DNA of 64,000 nucleotides from Bacillus sp. T33-2 (GCF_002860205.1 NZ_PGVB01000010.1:248001-312000), one strand, 5' to 3'. Shown: positions 17,282 to 27,287, numbered from the stretch's first letter. Translations and numbers: made by a program. Notes: generated from the sequence alone by a model not told the origin.

Positions 17282-19003
17282 TTACAAATCCCCAACAGCT
17301 TTATTGACTGCTTCCACAACTTCCTCAGTCGTGCTCATTTCAAGAACCTCGTTCGCGAGCTGTTTCATCTCGGAGCTCGTTAACTTCCGGATCAGCGAGC
17401 GTGCTTTAAGAATGGAAGTAGCGCTCATTGAAAACTCGTCAAGCCCCAACCCAAGAAGGATAGGAATTGCAGTTTCATCGCCGGCCATCTCGCCGCACAT
17501 GCCTGCCCACTTGCCTTCTTTATGGGCCGCGTCAATGACCATTTTCACAAGCCGGAGAATGGATGGATTGTAAGGCTGATAAAGATAGGATACCCGCTCA
17601 TTCATCCGGTCAGCTGCCATTGTATATTGAATCAAATCATTCGTTCCAATGCTGAAAAAGTCCACCTCTTTGGCGAATTGGTCAGCAAGGACTGCCGTAG
17701 AAGGAATTTCCACCATAATCCCCAGCTCAATATGATCAGCAACTTTTACTCCCTCAGCCACAAGATTTTGCTTTTCCTCTTCAAGAATCGCTTTAGCTTC
17801 GCGGAATTCAACAAGCGTCGCGATCATCGGGAACATCACTTTAAGATTTCCATACACACTCGCACGCAACAGCGCACGCAGCTGAGTGCGGAAAATGTCT
17901 TGTTCCTCAAGGCACAGGCGGATCGCCCTGAAGCCAAGGAACGGGTTCATTTCTTTTGGAAGATTCAGGTAAGGAAGTTCCTTGTCGCCGCCAATATCAA
18001 GAGTACGGACTACGACCGGCTTGCCTTCCATCCCTTCAAGGACAGCTTTATATGCTTCGAATTGTTCTTCCTCGGTAGGAAGGACATCCCTGTCCATATA
18101 CAGGAATTCAGTCCTGTACAGGCCAATGCCTTCACCGCCGTTTGCTTTAACGCCTTTAAGGTCTTTTGGTGTGCCGATATTGGCAGCCAATTCAACATGA
18201 TGGCCGTCAGCTGAAACGGTTTTTTCGTTTACTAGCTTGGCCCACTCAGATTTTTGCTTTTCATAATCAGCCTGGATACGCTTGTATTCCTCAAGCAATT
18301 CCGGGGTAGGATTAATATGGACCTCGCCCTTTAGCCCATCGACAATTACCATATCTCCATTGTTGATTTCTTCGGTTGCCGTTTTGGTGCCGACGACAGC
18401 CGGAATCTCCATGGAACGTGCCATGATCGCGGAATGGGATGTACGTCCACCGATATCTGTCGTAAAACCTTTTACATACATACGGTTTAATTGGGCAGTG
18501 TCGGATGGTGTCAGGTCCTCAGCCACGATGATCACTTCTTCAGCAATCATGCTTGGATTTGGTATTTGGACACCCAATAAATGGGACAGCACACGCTTCG
18601 TAACATCGCGGATGTCTGCAGCGCGTTCTTTCATATATTCGTTGTCCATCGACTCAAACATGCCGATAAACATATCGGCTGTTTCTTTCAACGCAAGTTC
18701 AGCGTTTACATTTTCTGTTTTAATTTTATCTTCTATGGGTGCAATTAGTTCAGGGTCACTTAAAACAAGGAGATGCGCATCAAAAATAGCCGCTTTATCT
18801 GCACCCAGCTCTTGGCCGGCGCGGTCGCGGATCTGTTCAAGCTCACTCTTGGATGTACTGAGAGCTGCCTGGAACCTGCTGACCTCTTCACCTGGATTGT
18901 CCATTGTTTGTTTATCAAAAGATAAATCCGGTTCAACCAGACGGTATGCCTTTGCGATGGCAATGCCGTTGGAAGCAGCGATCCCGAGAAGAAAACTGCT
19001 CAT
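17282..19003 (-). CDS. ptsI: PTS Enzyme I
   Basis: 573 residues, the usual length. It transfers phosphate from phosphoenolpyruvate to HPr in the cytoplasm. The phospho-His domain has [13 protein letters not shown] with the active His near residue 190; the C-terminal PEP-binding barrel shows [25 protein letters not shown] and GMCGEMAGD. The start overlaps the ptsH stop by one base (TAATG), indicating translational coupling. A terminator follows. Confidence 0.98.
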   Translation of the reverse strand: MSSFLLGIAASNGIAIAKAYRLVEPDLSFDKQTMDNPGEEVSRFQAALSTSKSELEQIRDRAGQELGADKAAIFDAHLLVLSDPELIAPIEDKIKTENVNAELALKETADMFIGMFESMDNEYMKERAADIRDVTKRVLSHLLGVQIPNPSMIAEEVIIVAEDLTPSDTAQLNRMYVKGFTTDIGGRTSHSAIMARSMEIPAVVGTKTATEEINNGDMVIVDGLKGEVHINPTPELLEEYKRIQADYEKQKSEWAKLVNEKTVSADGHHVELAANIGTPKDLKGVKANGGEGIGLYRTEFLYMDRDVLPTEEEQFEAYKAVLEGMEGKPVVVRTLDIGGDKELPYLNLPKEMNPFLGFRAIRLCLEEQDIFRTQLRALLRASVYGNLKVMFPMIATLVEFREAKAILEEEKQNLVAEGVKVADHIELGIMVEIPSTAVLADQFAKEVDFFSIGTNDLIQYTMAADRMNERVSYLYQPYNPSILRLVKMVIDAAHKEGKWAGMCGEMAGDETAIPILLGLGLDEFSMSATSILKARSLIRKLTSSEMKQLANEVLEMSTTEEVVEAVNKAVGDL

Positions 19004-19269
19004 TACTCAGCCAGACCTTCGTTTTTCAAAGTATCTTCGAGAGTTCTTAAAGCATCTTCCTGGTCGCTTCCTTCTGCACTGATCGTGATGTCGGATCCCT
19101 GTCCAATTCCTAAAGACATAACACCCATGATAGACTTTAGGTTAACCTTTTTCCCTTTGTACTCAAGATTGATATCTGAGTCGAATTTGCTCGCAGCCTG
19201 CACCAGCAGTGTAGCAGGGCGGGCGTGTATGCCTGTTTCGGCTGTCACCTTAAATTGTTTTTGAATCAT
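19003..19269 (-). CDS. ptsH: PTS phosphocarrier HPr
   Basis: 88 residues. Start ATG 19269 (MIQKQFKV) has AAAGGAG upstream. His15 in GIHARPAT receives phosphate from Enzyme I, and Ser46 (LKSIMGVM) is the HPr-kinase site, so HPr(Ser-P) can serve as CcpA co-effector. A longer in-frame extension is rejected since known HPr starts here. Unlike B. subtilis, no ptsG is upstream, and the operon has its own promoter about 117 bp before the start. Confidence 0.98.
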   Translation of the reverse strand: MIQKQFKVTAETGIHARPATLLVQAASKFDSDINLEYKGKKVNLKSIMGVMSLGIGQGSDITISAEGSDQEDALRTLEDTLKNEGLAE

Positions 19270-19385
19270 AACTAGATCAAACTCCTTTATCATATAAATT
19301 AAGATGACCATACATGATGCCTCTTCATCCTAAAACAATAAGCTTTAGCCGAATGGACCAACAAAGCACCGGGTCAAAATGGTTA

Positions 19386-19414
19386 ATTGTATTTTACCCA
19401 TTTGCATTGTCAAT
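19386..19414 (-). promoter_or_regulatory. Sigma-A-type promoter of ptsHI
   Basis: TTGACA (19414-19409), 17 bp, TACAAT (19391-19386) on the minus strand. Near-consensus, and the only good promoter found in the 347-bp gap before ptsH. Confidence 0.65.
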
Positions 19415-19576
19415 TCACACCATATATTATTTCCAATCGCTTCTTGGCACTGGTATGTAATCACCTGTCATAAACGTCCTCAGACGACTGGCATCTCAAG
19501 AAAAAGAATAGCATTTTGCGTGGTTATAGACAATGGAAAAGCTTGTTTTTTTAAGGTTTGTTCAAATTTTCATAAA

Positions 19577-19590
19577 GAAAAACGCTTTCA
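19577..19590. promoter_or_regulatory. Degenerate cre-like site
   Basis: On the minus strand TGAAAGCGTTTTTC agrees with TGWAARCGYTWWCW except at the last two positions. It is 19 bp from a perfect cre. Confidence 0.4.
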
Positions 19591-19608
19591 TTTTTTACAA
19601 TTATTTTT

Positions 19609-19622
19609 TGTAAGCGCTAACT
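19609..19622. promoter_or_regulatory. Perfect-consensus cre site
   Basis: TGTAAGCGCTAACT fits the CcpA consensus TGWAARCGYTWWCW at all 14 positions. It overlaps the stop codon of the small gene ending at 19617 and lies about 195 bp upstream of the ptsHI promoter. Confidence 0.6.
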
Positions 19623-19811
19623 CCTCCCTTTAGCTGTATATTGGTAAATCACATCCCCGCCGCGCTGGGCAATCCCGTGGAATTGCTTAAAATCCTCCCG
19701 TTCTACCAATACCTGGCGGACGGCAAGGAAATCCTCCTTTCGGACGTAAAATTCAGGCACGCTGCCTTTTTTGACCTTGTCCAAAATTTCATTAATTTCC
19801 CCGGTTGTCAT
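19617..19811 (-). CDS. Small conserved-looking protein, unknown function
   Basis: 64 residues from the ATG at 19811, which has AGGAGATGATATAGG upstream. The sequence (start MTTGEINEILDKVKKG) is mixed charged and looks folded and cytoplasmic, with VRKEDFLAVRQVLVERED in the centre. It is followed on the same strand by the ptsHI promoter region. Not recognised with confidence. Confidence 0.65.
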   Translation of the reverse strand: MTTGEINEILDKVKKGSVPEFYVRKEDFLAVRQVLVEREDFKQFHGIAQRGGDVIYQYTAKGRS

Positions 19812-20106
19812 CCTATATCATCTCCTCCACAAAAAAACGGTTCAATAATGTAGAAAAAAATTGAGTTTTGTTATCAAACAAATAAATGTTGCTTCATAGG
19901 CGGATTTTTCAACAACTATTTTCAGCGTTTTGCTCTTTTATCATAGTGAAAAATAAAAACATTTTTCCGTTTACATTGTCTGCTGCAAAAAAATGCTAAA
20001 ATTCTGTGAACGAAGCTATTTTTCTATTAAAAACACCTTTACGTCGATAATAAATTAGTGCAAACTGTTAGTAAAGTTAAAAATGAAAGGATAGGGGAGA
20101 GATTAT

Positions 20107-20295
20107 TTGAAAAAAGCAGAAGTAGGAAATGTAATTGAGTTTAGGGAAGGATTACAAGGAATTGTCGAAAAAGTAAATGAAAATTCCGTAATCGTTGATT
20201 TAACCTACATGGATAACTACCGTGATTTGGAACTCGACCAGCGGACGGTCATTAATCATAAAAATTATAAAATAATTAAGGAAACCGCCAATTAA
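20107..20295 (+). CDS. ykvS: YkvS family small protein
   Basis: 62 residues, essentially the B. subtilis YkvS sequence type (MKKAEVGNVIEFREGLQG; NENSVIVDLTYMDNYRDL). It has an SH3/KOW-like small beta-barrel look (DUF2187). TTG start at 20107 with GGGGAG at correct distance. Function unknown. Followed by a long stem-loop. Confidence 0.9.
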   Translation: MKKAEVGNVIEFREGLQGIVEKVNENSVIVDLTYMDNYRDLELDQRTVINHKNYKIIKETAN

Positions 20296-20333
20296 AACGG
20301 CAGCATTCTTTTATAAAACAAATATAAATAAGG

Positions 20334-20384
20334 AGCACCCCATCCCGCCGGCAAAACCGCGATTTTGCAGCCTGATGGGGTGCT
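20334..20384 (+). terminator. Two-step long stem-loop after ykvS
   Basis: AGCACCCCATC pairs exactly with GATGGGGTGCT (11 bp). Within it a second stem GCAAAA/TTTTGC encloses CCGCGA. The tail is only moderately T-rich, so it could be a terminator or another structured RNA. Confidence 0.5.
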
Positions 20385-20518
20385 TCTGTATCTTTATGTC
20401 CGTCGGCGCCGGTTTAAAATATCACATTTTTTTGAATATCATCATGCTAATGATTTCCGTACAAATTTTCGATGATATCTGTTAAAATAAGTCTTGTTGC
20501 TAGAAAGGGGTCTGTCGC

Positions 20519-21133
20519 ATGAAAAAATGGATTGCCGATCACCACCGGTTTATTTTAGGTTTTTTGATCGCGCATCTTTTATTATTTTTTAGCTTTGAAG
20601 ACAAAACCGTCTTCTGGTACTTTTTCACTGCATCGATGCTGGTGTTAGTCAGTTACACAATCGTTCACGAGGAATTTGAAGACAAAGTTCCCCTGGCTTC
20701 CTATCTGTCCATTGGGGTTGTATCGGGATTGTTTCTGTTCGGTGCTTTTTGGGGCGGCAATTATTTGATTGGTCTTTTAAACCTCCCTTTTTCCGGACAG
20801 GTCTCAAGGCTTTACAGCCGTTTTTCACCAGACGCACTCTGGCATTATTTCGTACTCGTACTGATTATTGCGCCAGGCGAGGAAATATTTTGGAGAGGGT
20901 TCATTCAAAAACGGCTGCTCAATAACACCAATATCTGGAGTGCCATAATTGTTTCATCCATCATGTACGCAACTGTCCACATTTATTCTGGACAGTTTAT
21001 TCTGGTGTTGGCCGCTTTCGCTGCCGGCCTTGTGTGGAGCGCACTGTATGCGTGGAAAAGAAGCATACCGCTTGTCATTATTTCACATGTTACATTTGAC
21101 TTGCTGCTCTTTGTTTTTCTTCCATTTTATTGA
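20519..21133 (+). CDS. CPBP-family intramembrane metalloprotease
   Basis: 204 residues and about six TM helices. The CPBP/Abi motifs are EEIFWRGFIQ (motif 1), a conserved His in YATVHIYSG and HVTFDLLLF (motif 4). The family is related to Rce1 and includes B. subtilis membrane proteases implicated in stress and bacteriocin immunity. Start ATG 20519 follows AAAGGGG. Stand-alone; substrate unknown. Confidence 0.87.
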   Translation: MKKWIADHHRFILGFLIAHLLLFFSFEDKTVFWYFFTASMLVLVSYTIVHEEFEDKVPLASYLSIGVVSGLFLFGAFWGGNYLIGLLNLPFSGQVSRLYSRFSPDALWHYFVLVLIIAPGEEIFWRGFIQKRLLNNTNIWSAIIVSSIMYATVHIYSGQFILVLAAFAAGLVWSALYAWKRSIPLVIISHVTFDLLLFVFLPFY

Positions 21134-21324
21134 TCATAATAACCCAAAAAACCGGGAAAGAAAGTCAATTGTACTTGTCTGCCGGTTTTTTATGTTTCTA
21201 TGCACAATGTTTTCATTCCTTCCGTTCAACGGACCACAGAACGATGCCGCCTGTAACCTTTACAGCCATGTTCCGTCTAAATTTACACATAGGTATTTAC
21301 AGACAATACGAGGGGGACTTACTG

Positions 21325-21963
21325 ATGAACACACTATTAAACAAATTAGCTGCTTTTGCGTTGATCACCGCCATTTTATCCGGCTGCGGAACACCAGCCT
21401 CCCCATCTGAAAGCTCAAATGGAGGAAAGGCTGAAGCTCCGGAAACGGACAAACAGAAATCTCCTGATACTGAACCAAACAGCGGTGAAGGACTAATACG
21501 CATCCTTGAGCAAAATCTGCAATTCAAAGTTAACGGAGAAACAAAAGAAGATACGGCTTTTTTAAAGCACAATGATAATCAAAGCTATTCAATGTATGTT
21601 TTACCAGAGTATGAACTAACGGCTGAGGAACCGAATAAAGATGTATTGATGCTGGCCGAAGATGACAGTATATTCATGAGGATAGAATTGCTTCCTGCGG
21701 ATGCTGATTGGGCAATGGTTATGGAAAATACAAAAGCACAGTTATCTGCACTCAATTCCGAAGTTAAACCGGCAGCCGCCCCAACAGACGAATTTTTCAG
21801 CAATGCAACCGCCTTTTCGGCTTCTAATAATGATGAAACTGTAACAGCATATGTTATTAAAAATGCGGAACTTCCTTTAAAGTTAACCATCTTCTCCAAA
21901 CAGGGTGCGGACCACAGTGACGCGTTCCTGCAAATGGCGAAAACCATCATGGTTGAAAAATAG
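21325..21963 (+). CDS. Lipoprotein of unknown function
   Basis: 212 residues from the ATG at 21325 with AGGGGGA upstream. A lipobox LSGC ends the signal (MNTLLNKLAAFALITAILSGC). A Ser/Glu/Asp-rich linker follows, then a folded domain with no motif that I recognise. The longer frame from 21130 is rejected since the lipoprotein signal and ribosome binding site start here. Anchored on the outer membrane face. Confidence 0.8.
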   Translation: MNTLLNKLAAFALITAILSGCGTPASPSESSNGGKAEAPETDKQKSPDTEPNSGEGLIRILEQNLQFKVNGETKEDTAFLKHNDNQSYSMYVLPEYELTAEEPNKDVLMLAEDDSIFMRIELLPADADWAMVMENTKAQLSALNSEVKPAAAPTDEFFSNATAFSASNNDETVTAYVIKNAELPLKLTIFSKQGADHSDAFLQMAKTIMVEK

Positions 21964-21968
21964 ACATG

Positions 21969-22005
21969 AAGCCGGCCCGCCTGCGACAGTCCAGAGGGCC
22001 GGCTT
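21969..22005. terminator. Bidirectional terminator
   Basis: AAGCCGGCCC and GGGCCGGCTT form a perfect 10-bp stem around a 17-nt loop, followed by TTTAAT. It lies between the converging lipoprotein and ykvI genes. Confidence 0.75.
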
Positions 22006-22013
22006 TTAATATG

Positions 22014-23054
22014 TTAACTTGCATCAAACGGCTTCATCCAAAGCAGGATGATAAAAGCAATGCTGATATAGCCGAAAAGAGGATACAAATAGGATAGCAG
22101 TGTCCCGTAATTGACCAGGCTGATTAAATAAGTAACGATGAATATCCCCGCCACAATCACAATGGTTGGAGCGGGAAAATACTTTTGAATCTGCCGTTCC
22201 AGCCCGAAAACATTGCCAATAACGGATGTAAAGATTTCACCATATATAATCAAAACAAAAACCCAGTAAAGGCTTGAAGCAAGATTCTTCATGATGGTCG
22301 CCATCGGTATTTCATAAGATTCTAGTCCCGGCAGCATGATAAGTGTCAAATGGCTCGAAATCAGGATTAAGGTCAGGGCGATCCCCCCAATGATCCCTCC
22401 CCATTTCACCGTGTTGTCATTTTTTATTTCGGCTGCAGCCGGAACAAGAATTGCCTGTGCCAAGCCAAGATTAAAAGCTGTGTAGGAAAAAGGGGCAACC
22501 ACAGACTTCCATCCGTCAGAAACCAACGGGATATATAGAACCTTCTGTGTAAAATCGGGCAGTTTTACGGACAGCGATAACAATATGAAGCTGAACGCTA
22601 TCATCATCGGAACTACAAATGCATTGACTGCAAACACCCCCCTGATGCCTATGACCATAACCGCTATAGATAAGGCGATTGTCCCCAATATTCCAGCCAA
22701 CTTTGAAATGCCAAGCTGCTCCTGAAATACTGCACCAGCACCTGAGAGCATGACCGAACAGACCCCCAACAGCATGAATAGCATCAGGAAATTAATTAAA
22801 GTACCAAAAAATTTACCAAACAAATATATATTGAATTCTTCATATGAACTGGCCCCAATTTTGGCAGCTATCCTCATTAGCTTTGATCCCATAAAGATAA
22901 ACATGTACCCGCTCATCAGGATGCCTATCAATCCGAAAAAACCAAACCGGGAAAAAAATTCGACGATTTCTCTCCCTGTCGCGAAGCCGGCACCTACAAC
23001 CGTACCAACATAGACAGCGGCGATTTGGAAGGCGCCTCCCCAATTTGTCCTCAC
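22014..23054 (-). CDS. ykvI: YkvI-like membrane transporter
   Basis: 346 residues, 10 hydrophobic helices, starting GGAFQIAAVYVGTVVGAGFATG, a glycine-rich first helix typical of LeuT-fold/APC transporters and of B. subtilis YkvI. Start ATG/GTG at 23054 follows GGAGGAGATC. In B. subtilis ykvI also adjoins clpE. Substrate unknown. Confidence 0.85.
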   Translation of the reverse strand: MRTNWGGAFQIAAVYVGTVVGAGFATGREIVEFFSRFGFFGLIGILMSGYMFIFMGSKLMRIAAKIGASSYEEFNIYLFGKFFGTLINFLMLFMLLGVCSVMLSGAGAVFQEQLGISKLAGILGTIALSIAVMVIGIRGVFAVNAFVVPMMIAFSFILLSLSVKLPDFTQKVLYIPLVSDGWKSVVAPFSYTAFNLGLAQAILVPAAAEIKNDNTVKWGGIIGGIALTLILISSHLTLIMLPGLESYEIPMATIMKNLASSLYWVFVLIIYGEIFTSVIGNVFGLERQIQKYFPAPTIVIVAGIFIVTYLISLVNYGTLLSYLYPLFGYISIAFIILLWMKPFDAS

Positions 23055-23151
23055 TTGATCTCCTCCTCCCTATTCAATATATGAAAAAGTTCATAGACTA
23101 AGACGAGCTTTTTATATTCCGACAGGAAGAAATTGTCATAGATAAAATACT

Positions 23152-23180
23152 TGAAAGTCAAAGAAGGTCAAAGTATAATC
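23152..23180 (+). promoter_or_regulatory. clpE: Sigma-A promoter of clpE
   Basis: TTGAAA (23152-23157), 17 bp, TATAAT (23175-23180). The first CtsR box lies exactly in the spacer, so repressor binding would block RNA polymerase. Confidence 0.85.
23157..23173 (+). promoter_or_regulatory. CtsR box 1
   Basis: AGTCAAAGAAGGTCAAA fits the CtsR consensus RGTCAAANANRGTCAAA at every position; located in the clpE promoter spacer. Confidence 0.88.
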
Positions 23181-23193
23181 AAAGTACGTGAAA

Positions 23194-23210
23194 GTCAAAG
23201 AAGGTCAAAG
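23194..23210 (+). promoter_or_regulatory. CtsR box 2
   Basis: Identical 17-bp operator to box 1, 37 bp further downstream, part of a 25-bp direct repeat. Confidence 0.88.
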
Positions 23211-23221
23211 TATGGTTCGCT

Positions 23222-23238
23222 AATCAAATATAGTCAAA
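23222..23238 (+). promoter_or_regulatory. CtsR box 3, one mismatch
   Basis: AATCAAATATAGTCAAA fits the consensus except at the second position. It lies 28 bp upstream of the clpE start. Confidence 0.6.
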
Positions 23239-23266
23239 GTCAAAAACCGAAAAAGGAGGAATTTAA

Positions 23267-25405
23267 ATGCTTTGCCATAATTGCAAAGAAAACGATGCAA
23301 CTATCCAATTGAAATTGAATGTTAATGGAAACCAGAAGCATTTAATGCTCTGTGAGGATTGCTTCCAAATGGAACGTGAAAAACTGGGCGCCTCATTCGG
23401 ACCTTCCATGTCAGGTTTTAACGGGTTTGGAAACCATAATCTTGAAGATATGTTTAAAGCTCTTTCTTGGCAAGCAAACAGCGGAGCTGCCCACCCAGGA
23501 ACTTCGAAAAAAGCGGCTGCCGGGGGCGGCGGGTTCATCGACCAATTTGGCAGAAACTTGACCCATATGGCAAAGGCCGGTCTGATCGACCCAGTAATTG
23601 GCCGTGAAGAAGAAGTCAGCCGTGTCATTGAAATATTGAATCGCCGCAACAAAAACAATCCGGTCCTGATCGGGGAGCCCGGAGTTGGTAAAACAGCAAT
23701 CGCGGAAGGACTTGCCCTGAAAATAGCAGAGGGCACAGTGCCAAATAAATTGAAAAATAAAGAAGTGTATTTGCTGGACGTTGCTTCGTTAGTAGCAAAC
23801 ACAGGCATCCGCGGCCAATTTGAGGAAAGAATGAAACAGCTCATTGCCGAGCTTCAACAACGCAAAAATATCGTGCTGTTCATCGATGAGATCCATATGC
23901 TCGTCGGGGCAGGTTCAGCCGAAGGATCAATGGACGCCGGCAATATCTTAAAACCGGCACTTGCACGCGGAGAATTACAGGTAGTCGGGGCAACGACTCT
24001 TAAAGAGTACCGTAAAATTGAGAAAGACCCTGCTCTTGAAAGACGCTTGCAGCCCGTCCATGTACTCGAGCCATCGCCCGAAAAAGCAATTGATATCTTG
24101 AAAGGCATCCAGTCCAAATATGAAGACTTCCATGAAGTCACCTTTACAGAAGAAGCAGTAAAAGCTTGTGTCCAGCTTTCCCACCGCTACATCCAGGACA
24201 GGTTCCTTCCTGATAAAGCGATCGATCTAATGGATGAAGCTGGATCAAAAATCAACCTCGCTTCAGACTACACAAGCACAGAAAAAGCTGAAGCACGCCT
24301 TGCCGAAATTACAAAGGAAAAAGAAGCAGCACTTCAGAAAGAAGATTATGAAACAGCAGCGAAACTCCGTGATGAAGAATCAAAACTGGAGAAAGCATTG
24401 AACGAATCATCGGAACGCCCTGTTGTCGGTGTTCGCGACATCCAAAAAATCATTGAACAAAAAACGGGCATACCTGTCGGAAAGCTTCAGGCAGATGAAC
24501 AGGCCAAGATGAAATCCATTGCTGAAAATCTTGACAGCAAGGTAATCGGCCAGAAGGAAGCTGTCGATAAAGTTTCCCGGGCTATCCGCCGCAGCCGTGC
24601 CGGCCTTAAAGCGAAAAACCGCCCGATTGGCTCATTCCTGTTTGTCGGCCCTACAGGCGTCGGTAAAACCGAGTTGACCAAAACGCTGGCAGAGGAACTA
24701 TTCGGTTCCAAGGACGCGATGATCCGCCTCGATATGAGTGAATACATGGAGAAGCACAGCGTTTCCAAAATCATCGGCTCTCCTCCAGGATATGTCGGCC
24801 ATGAAGAAGCCGGCCAGCTTACCGAAAAAGTGCGCCGCAACCCTTACAGCATTATCCTGCTGGATGAAATCGAAAAAGCCCATCCAGATGTGCAACATAT
24901 GTTCCTGCAAATTCTTGAAGATGGCCGTTTGACTGACAGCCAGGGCCGCACTGTAAGCTTCAAGGATACTGTAATCATCATGACAAGCAACGCAGGAGCC
25001 GGCCACAGGACAATCAAGGTTGGTTTTGGCCAGAGCGAGGCTGTGAATGAAGCAAGCATTCTCGATTCTCTTGGAAGTTTCTTCAAACCTGAATTCCTGA
25101 ACCGCTTTGACAGCATCATTGAATTCAAGCCGCTTGAAAAAGAGCATCTGCTGGAAATTGTTGAGCTTATGCTTGAAGATCTTCAGGTAACACTATCTGA
25201 ACAAAACCTGAGCCTGGAAGTAACTTCTGAAGTGAAGGAAAAACTTGCAGAGCTTGGCTACCATCCAGCATTTGGCGCCCGCCCGCTCCGCCGGCTGATC
25301 CAGGATCAGCTCGAAGATAAAATTGCCGATTTTATCCTTGACGACCCTGCTGCCAATCTTGTTGCAGAAATGAATGAAGACCAAATCGTTATTAAAACAA
25401 AATAA
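23267..25405 (+). CDS. clpE: ATP-dependent Clp protease ATPase ClpE
   Basis: 712 residues. An N-terminal zinc finger has Cys3, Cys6, Cys29 and Cys32; two AAA+ modules follow with Walker A GEPGVGKT (near residue 140) and GPTGVGKT (near residue 460). A UVR-type coiled segment ([14 protein letters not shown]) lies between. ClpE unfolds aggregated or misfolded proteins for ClpP during heat stress and controls CtsR stability. Start ATG 23267 after AAGGAGG. Three CtsR boxes upstream show heat-shock control. A terminator follows. Confidence 0.97.
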   Translation: MLCHNCKENDATIQLKLNVNGNQKHLMLCEDCFQMEREKLGASFGPSMSGFNGFGNHNLEDMFKALSWQANSGAAHPGTSKKAAAGGGGFIDQFGRNLTHMAKAGLIDPVIGREEEVSRVIEILNRRNKNNPVLIGEPGVGKTAIAEGLALKIAEGTVPNKLKNKEVYLLDVASLVANTGIRGQFEERMKQLIAELQQRKNIVLFIDEIHMLVGAGSAEGSMDAGNILKPALARGELQVVGATTLKEYRKIEKDPALERRLQPVHVLEPSPEKAIDILKGIQSKYEDFHEVTFTEEAVKACVQLSHRYIQDRFLPDKAIDLMDEAGSKINLASDYTSTEKAEARLAEITKEKEAALQKEDYETAAKLRDEESKLEKALNESSERPVVGVRDIQKIIEQKTGIPVGKLQADEQAKMKSIAENLDSKVIGQKEAVDKVSRAIRRSRAGLKAKNRPIGSFLFVGPTGVGKTELTKTLAEELFGSKDAMIRLDMSEYMEKHSVSKIIGSPPGYVGHEEAGQLTEKVRRNPYSIILLDEIEKAHPDVQHMFLQILEDGRLTDSQGRTVSFKDTVIIMTSNAGAGHRTIKVGFGQSEAVNEASILDSLGSFFKPEFLNRFDSIIEFKPLEKEHLLEIVELMLEDLQVTLSEQNLSLEVTSEVKEKLAELGYHPAFGARPLRRLIQDQLEDKIADFILDDPAANLVAEMNEDQIVIKTK

Positions 25406-25413
25406 CATTGAGT

Positions 25414-25440
25414 AAAGCCCGGATAGCTCCGGGCTTTTTT
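25414..25440 (+). terminator. Terminator after clpE
   Basis: GCCCGGA, a 4-nt loop and TCCGGGC followed by seven T. Confidence 0.9.
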
Positions 25441-25461
25441 TGTTAATTTCCATTTCACACC

Positions 25462-25495
25462 AAAAAGGCAGGCTTATGCATGAGCCAGCCTTTTT
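25462..25495. terminator. Terminator after pepF
   Basis: AAAAAGGC and GGCT arms pair with AGCC and GCCTTTTT, with one A-A mismatch. T-rich on both strands. Confidence 0.75.
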
Positions 25496-25500
25496 GATTT

Positions 25501-27195
25501 TTAAAGCTTGCTGTCATCGACTGAATTTAGCCAGCTTTCAATTTCACCGATGACGGATTGTACACAGCCTTCTTCAAAAGGAGACATCAGGTTGGCCTCT
25601 TTTACCAGTTCGGTAAATGGAAGGCTTCCTCCCAGGCCGCATAGCCTGACATAATTACTCCAGGCCTTGTCATTGTCCTCCCGTGACCGTTTCCAGAATT
25701 GGAAGGCACAAATTTGCGCCAGCGTATAATCAATATAATAGAAAGGTGAATTATATATATGGCCCTGCCTCTGCCAGAAGCCACCCTGTTCAAGATATTG
25801 ATTTCCAGCATAATCCTTATGCGGCAAGTATCTTCTCTCTATTTCCCGCCATTTCTGCTTGCGTTCTGCAGGAGTTGCCTCCGGATTTTCATATACCCAG
25901 TGCTGGAATTCGTCGACTGAAACACCATAAGGCAAAAACATGAGCGCGCTGCTTAAATGGGAGAACTTATATTTGTCCGTATCTTCCCCAAAAAACAACT
26001 CCATCCATGGCCATGTAAAAAACTCCATGCTCATTGAATGTATTTCACAAGCTTCATATGTCGGCCAATAGTATTCCGGAATTTCAAAATGCCTGCTGGA
26101 GTACACCTGGAACGCATGGCCCGCCTCATGTGTAAGCACATCTATGTCGCCGGATGTTCCATTAAAGTTTGAAAAAATGAATGGGGATTTATAATTTTCA
26201 ATAAACGTGCAATAACCCCCTCCTGCTTTGCCCTTCTTGGCAACCAGGTCCATCAGGTTATTTTCTTTCAAATAGCTAAAAAAGCTGCCCGTTTCTTCTG
26301 ATAATTGGTCATACATTTTCTGCCCGTTTTCTATGATCCATTCTGGGCTGCCCTTGGGGGTGGCGTTTCCTGACCTAAACTCAAATGGTTCATCATAATA
26401 TTTAAGTGAGTCGACCCCGATCCGGTCCTTCTGCCGTTCCTTCAGCTTAGTGGCGATCGGCACTATGTACTTTTCAACCTGTGACCGGAAATTTGCTACC
26501 ATCTCAGCATTGTAATCAGTCCGGAACATGCGGTAATATGCCAGTTCAACAAAATTATTAAATCCGATTTTGCTTGCTATTTCAGTGCGCACCTTCACCA
26601 GTTCATCATAAATCCGGTCAAATTCCTCTTCATGCCCCGCAAAAAAGCCAAACTTTGCCTCATTCGCTTTTTTGCGCATATCCCGGTCCTTGTCTTCGGT
26701 AAAAGGATCCAACTGGGCCAGTGTTCGTTCTTCACCTTCAAACATAATTTTTGCCGATGCAACCAATTTTGTGTATTCAGTGGACAGTTTGTTTTCCTTT
26801 TGCAGCAAGGGAACGATTACAGGAGAGAACTGTTTCAGCTGCGCTTCCGCGAGGTAAAACAGCTGCTTCCCCCATTGTTCTTCCAGCTCGTTTCTGAATG
26901 GAGACTTGAGAAGAGCCTCATAATATTTTGTCGTCAGCCCCTCCACTTCAGGTGCAAGCTCATCCATGTAATCCTGTTCCACCTTGTAGAATTCATCATT
27001 AGTATCGATAGAATGGCGGATGTAACAAAGGTTGAACATTGTGCCTAAATCGTTGCGGATCTGGTTTATTTCTTTCATCGCCTCGTTTTGGCCTTGTACA
27101 GAATCAGCATTGACAAACTTGCCGAGCGCTATATCAAACGTTTCAGTAACCTTAGCCAAATTCGGCCTGGTATATGTATAATCCTCAAATTTCAT
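25501..27195 (-). CDS. pepF: M3-family oligoendopeptidase F
   Basis: About 564 residues. The zinc motif HEAGH lies at about residues 356-360 and its third ligand Glu in YEACEIHSMSME. It is a cytoplasmic metallopeptidase cutting short peptides. ATG 27195 (MKFEDYTYT) has GGGGG 8 nt upstream, so the first 12 residues of the longer frame are dropped. It lies next to mhqR, and is not part of the B. subtilis order here. No sign of regulation. Confidence 0.9.
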   Translation of the reverse strand: MKFEDYTYTRPNLAKVTETFDIALGKFVNADSVQGQNEAMKEINQIRNDLGTMFNLCYIRHSIDTNDEFYKVEQDYMDELAPEVEGLTTKYYEALLKSPFRNELEEQWGKQLFYLAEAQLKQFSPVIVPLLQKENKLSTEYTKLVASAKIMFEGEERTLAQLDPFTEDKDRDMRKKANEAKFGFFAGHEEEFDRIYDELVKVRTEIASKIGFNNFVELAYYRMFRTDYNAEMVANFRSQVEKYIVPIATKLKERQKDRIGVDSLKYYDEPFEFRSGNATPKGSPEWIIENGQKMYDQLSEETGSFFSYLKENNLMDLVAKKGKAGGGYCTFIENYKSPFIFSNFNGTSGDIDVLTHEAGHAFQVYSSRHFEIPEYYWPTYEACEIHSMSMEFFTWPWMELFFGEDTDKYKFSHLSSALMFLPYGVSVDEFQHWVYENPEATPAERKQKWREIERRYLPHKDYAGNQYLEQGGFWQRQGHIYNSPFYYIDYTLAQICAFQFWKRSREDNDKAWSNYVRLCGLGGSLPFTELVKEANLMSPFEEGCVQSVIGEIESWLNSVDDSKL

Positions 27196-27287
27196 CTTTC
27201 GACCCCCATCTGCGTTTAAATGTGTAACCATTACTAAATTCTACAACAATTACCTTAATCCTTCCAATAATGGAAATAAAAAAAGAA

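Larger units (their letters stand above)
19270..19616 (-). other. 347-bp gap upstream of ptsH
   Basis: No convincing gene in either strand. It holds the ptsHI promoter, a leader of about 105 nt before ptsH, and two cre-like sites at its far end. I see no clear RAT antiterminator site. Confidence 0.5.

Noticed and set aside
17522-19082. Long open frames on the plus strand opposite ptsI
   Set aside because: ptsI and ptsH explain the region completely, and the opposite frames lack ribosome binding sites and look like codon-bias shadows.
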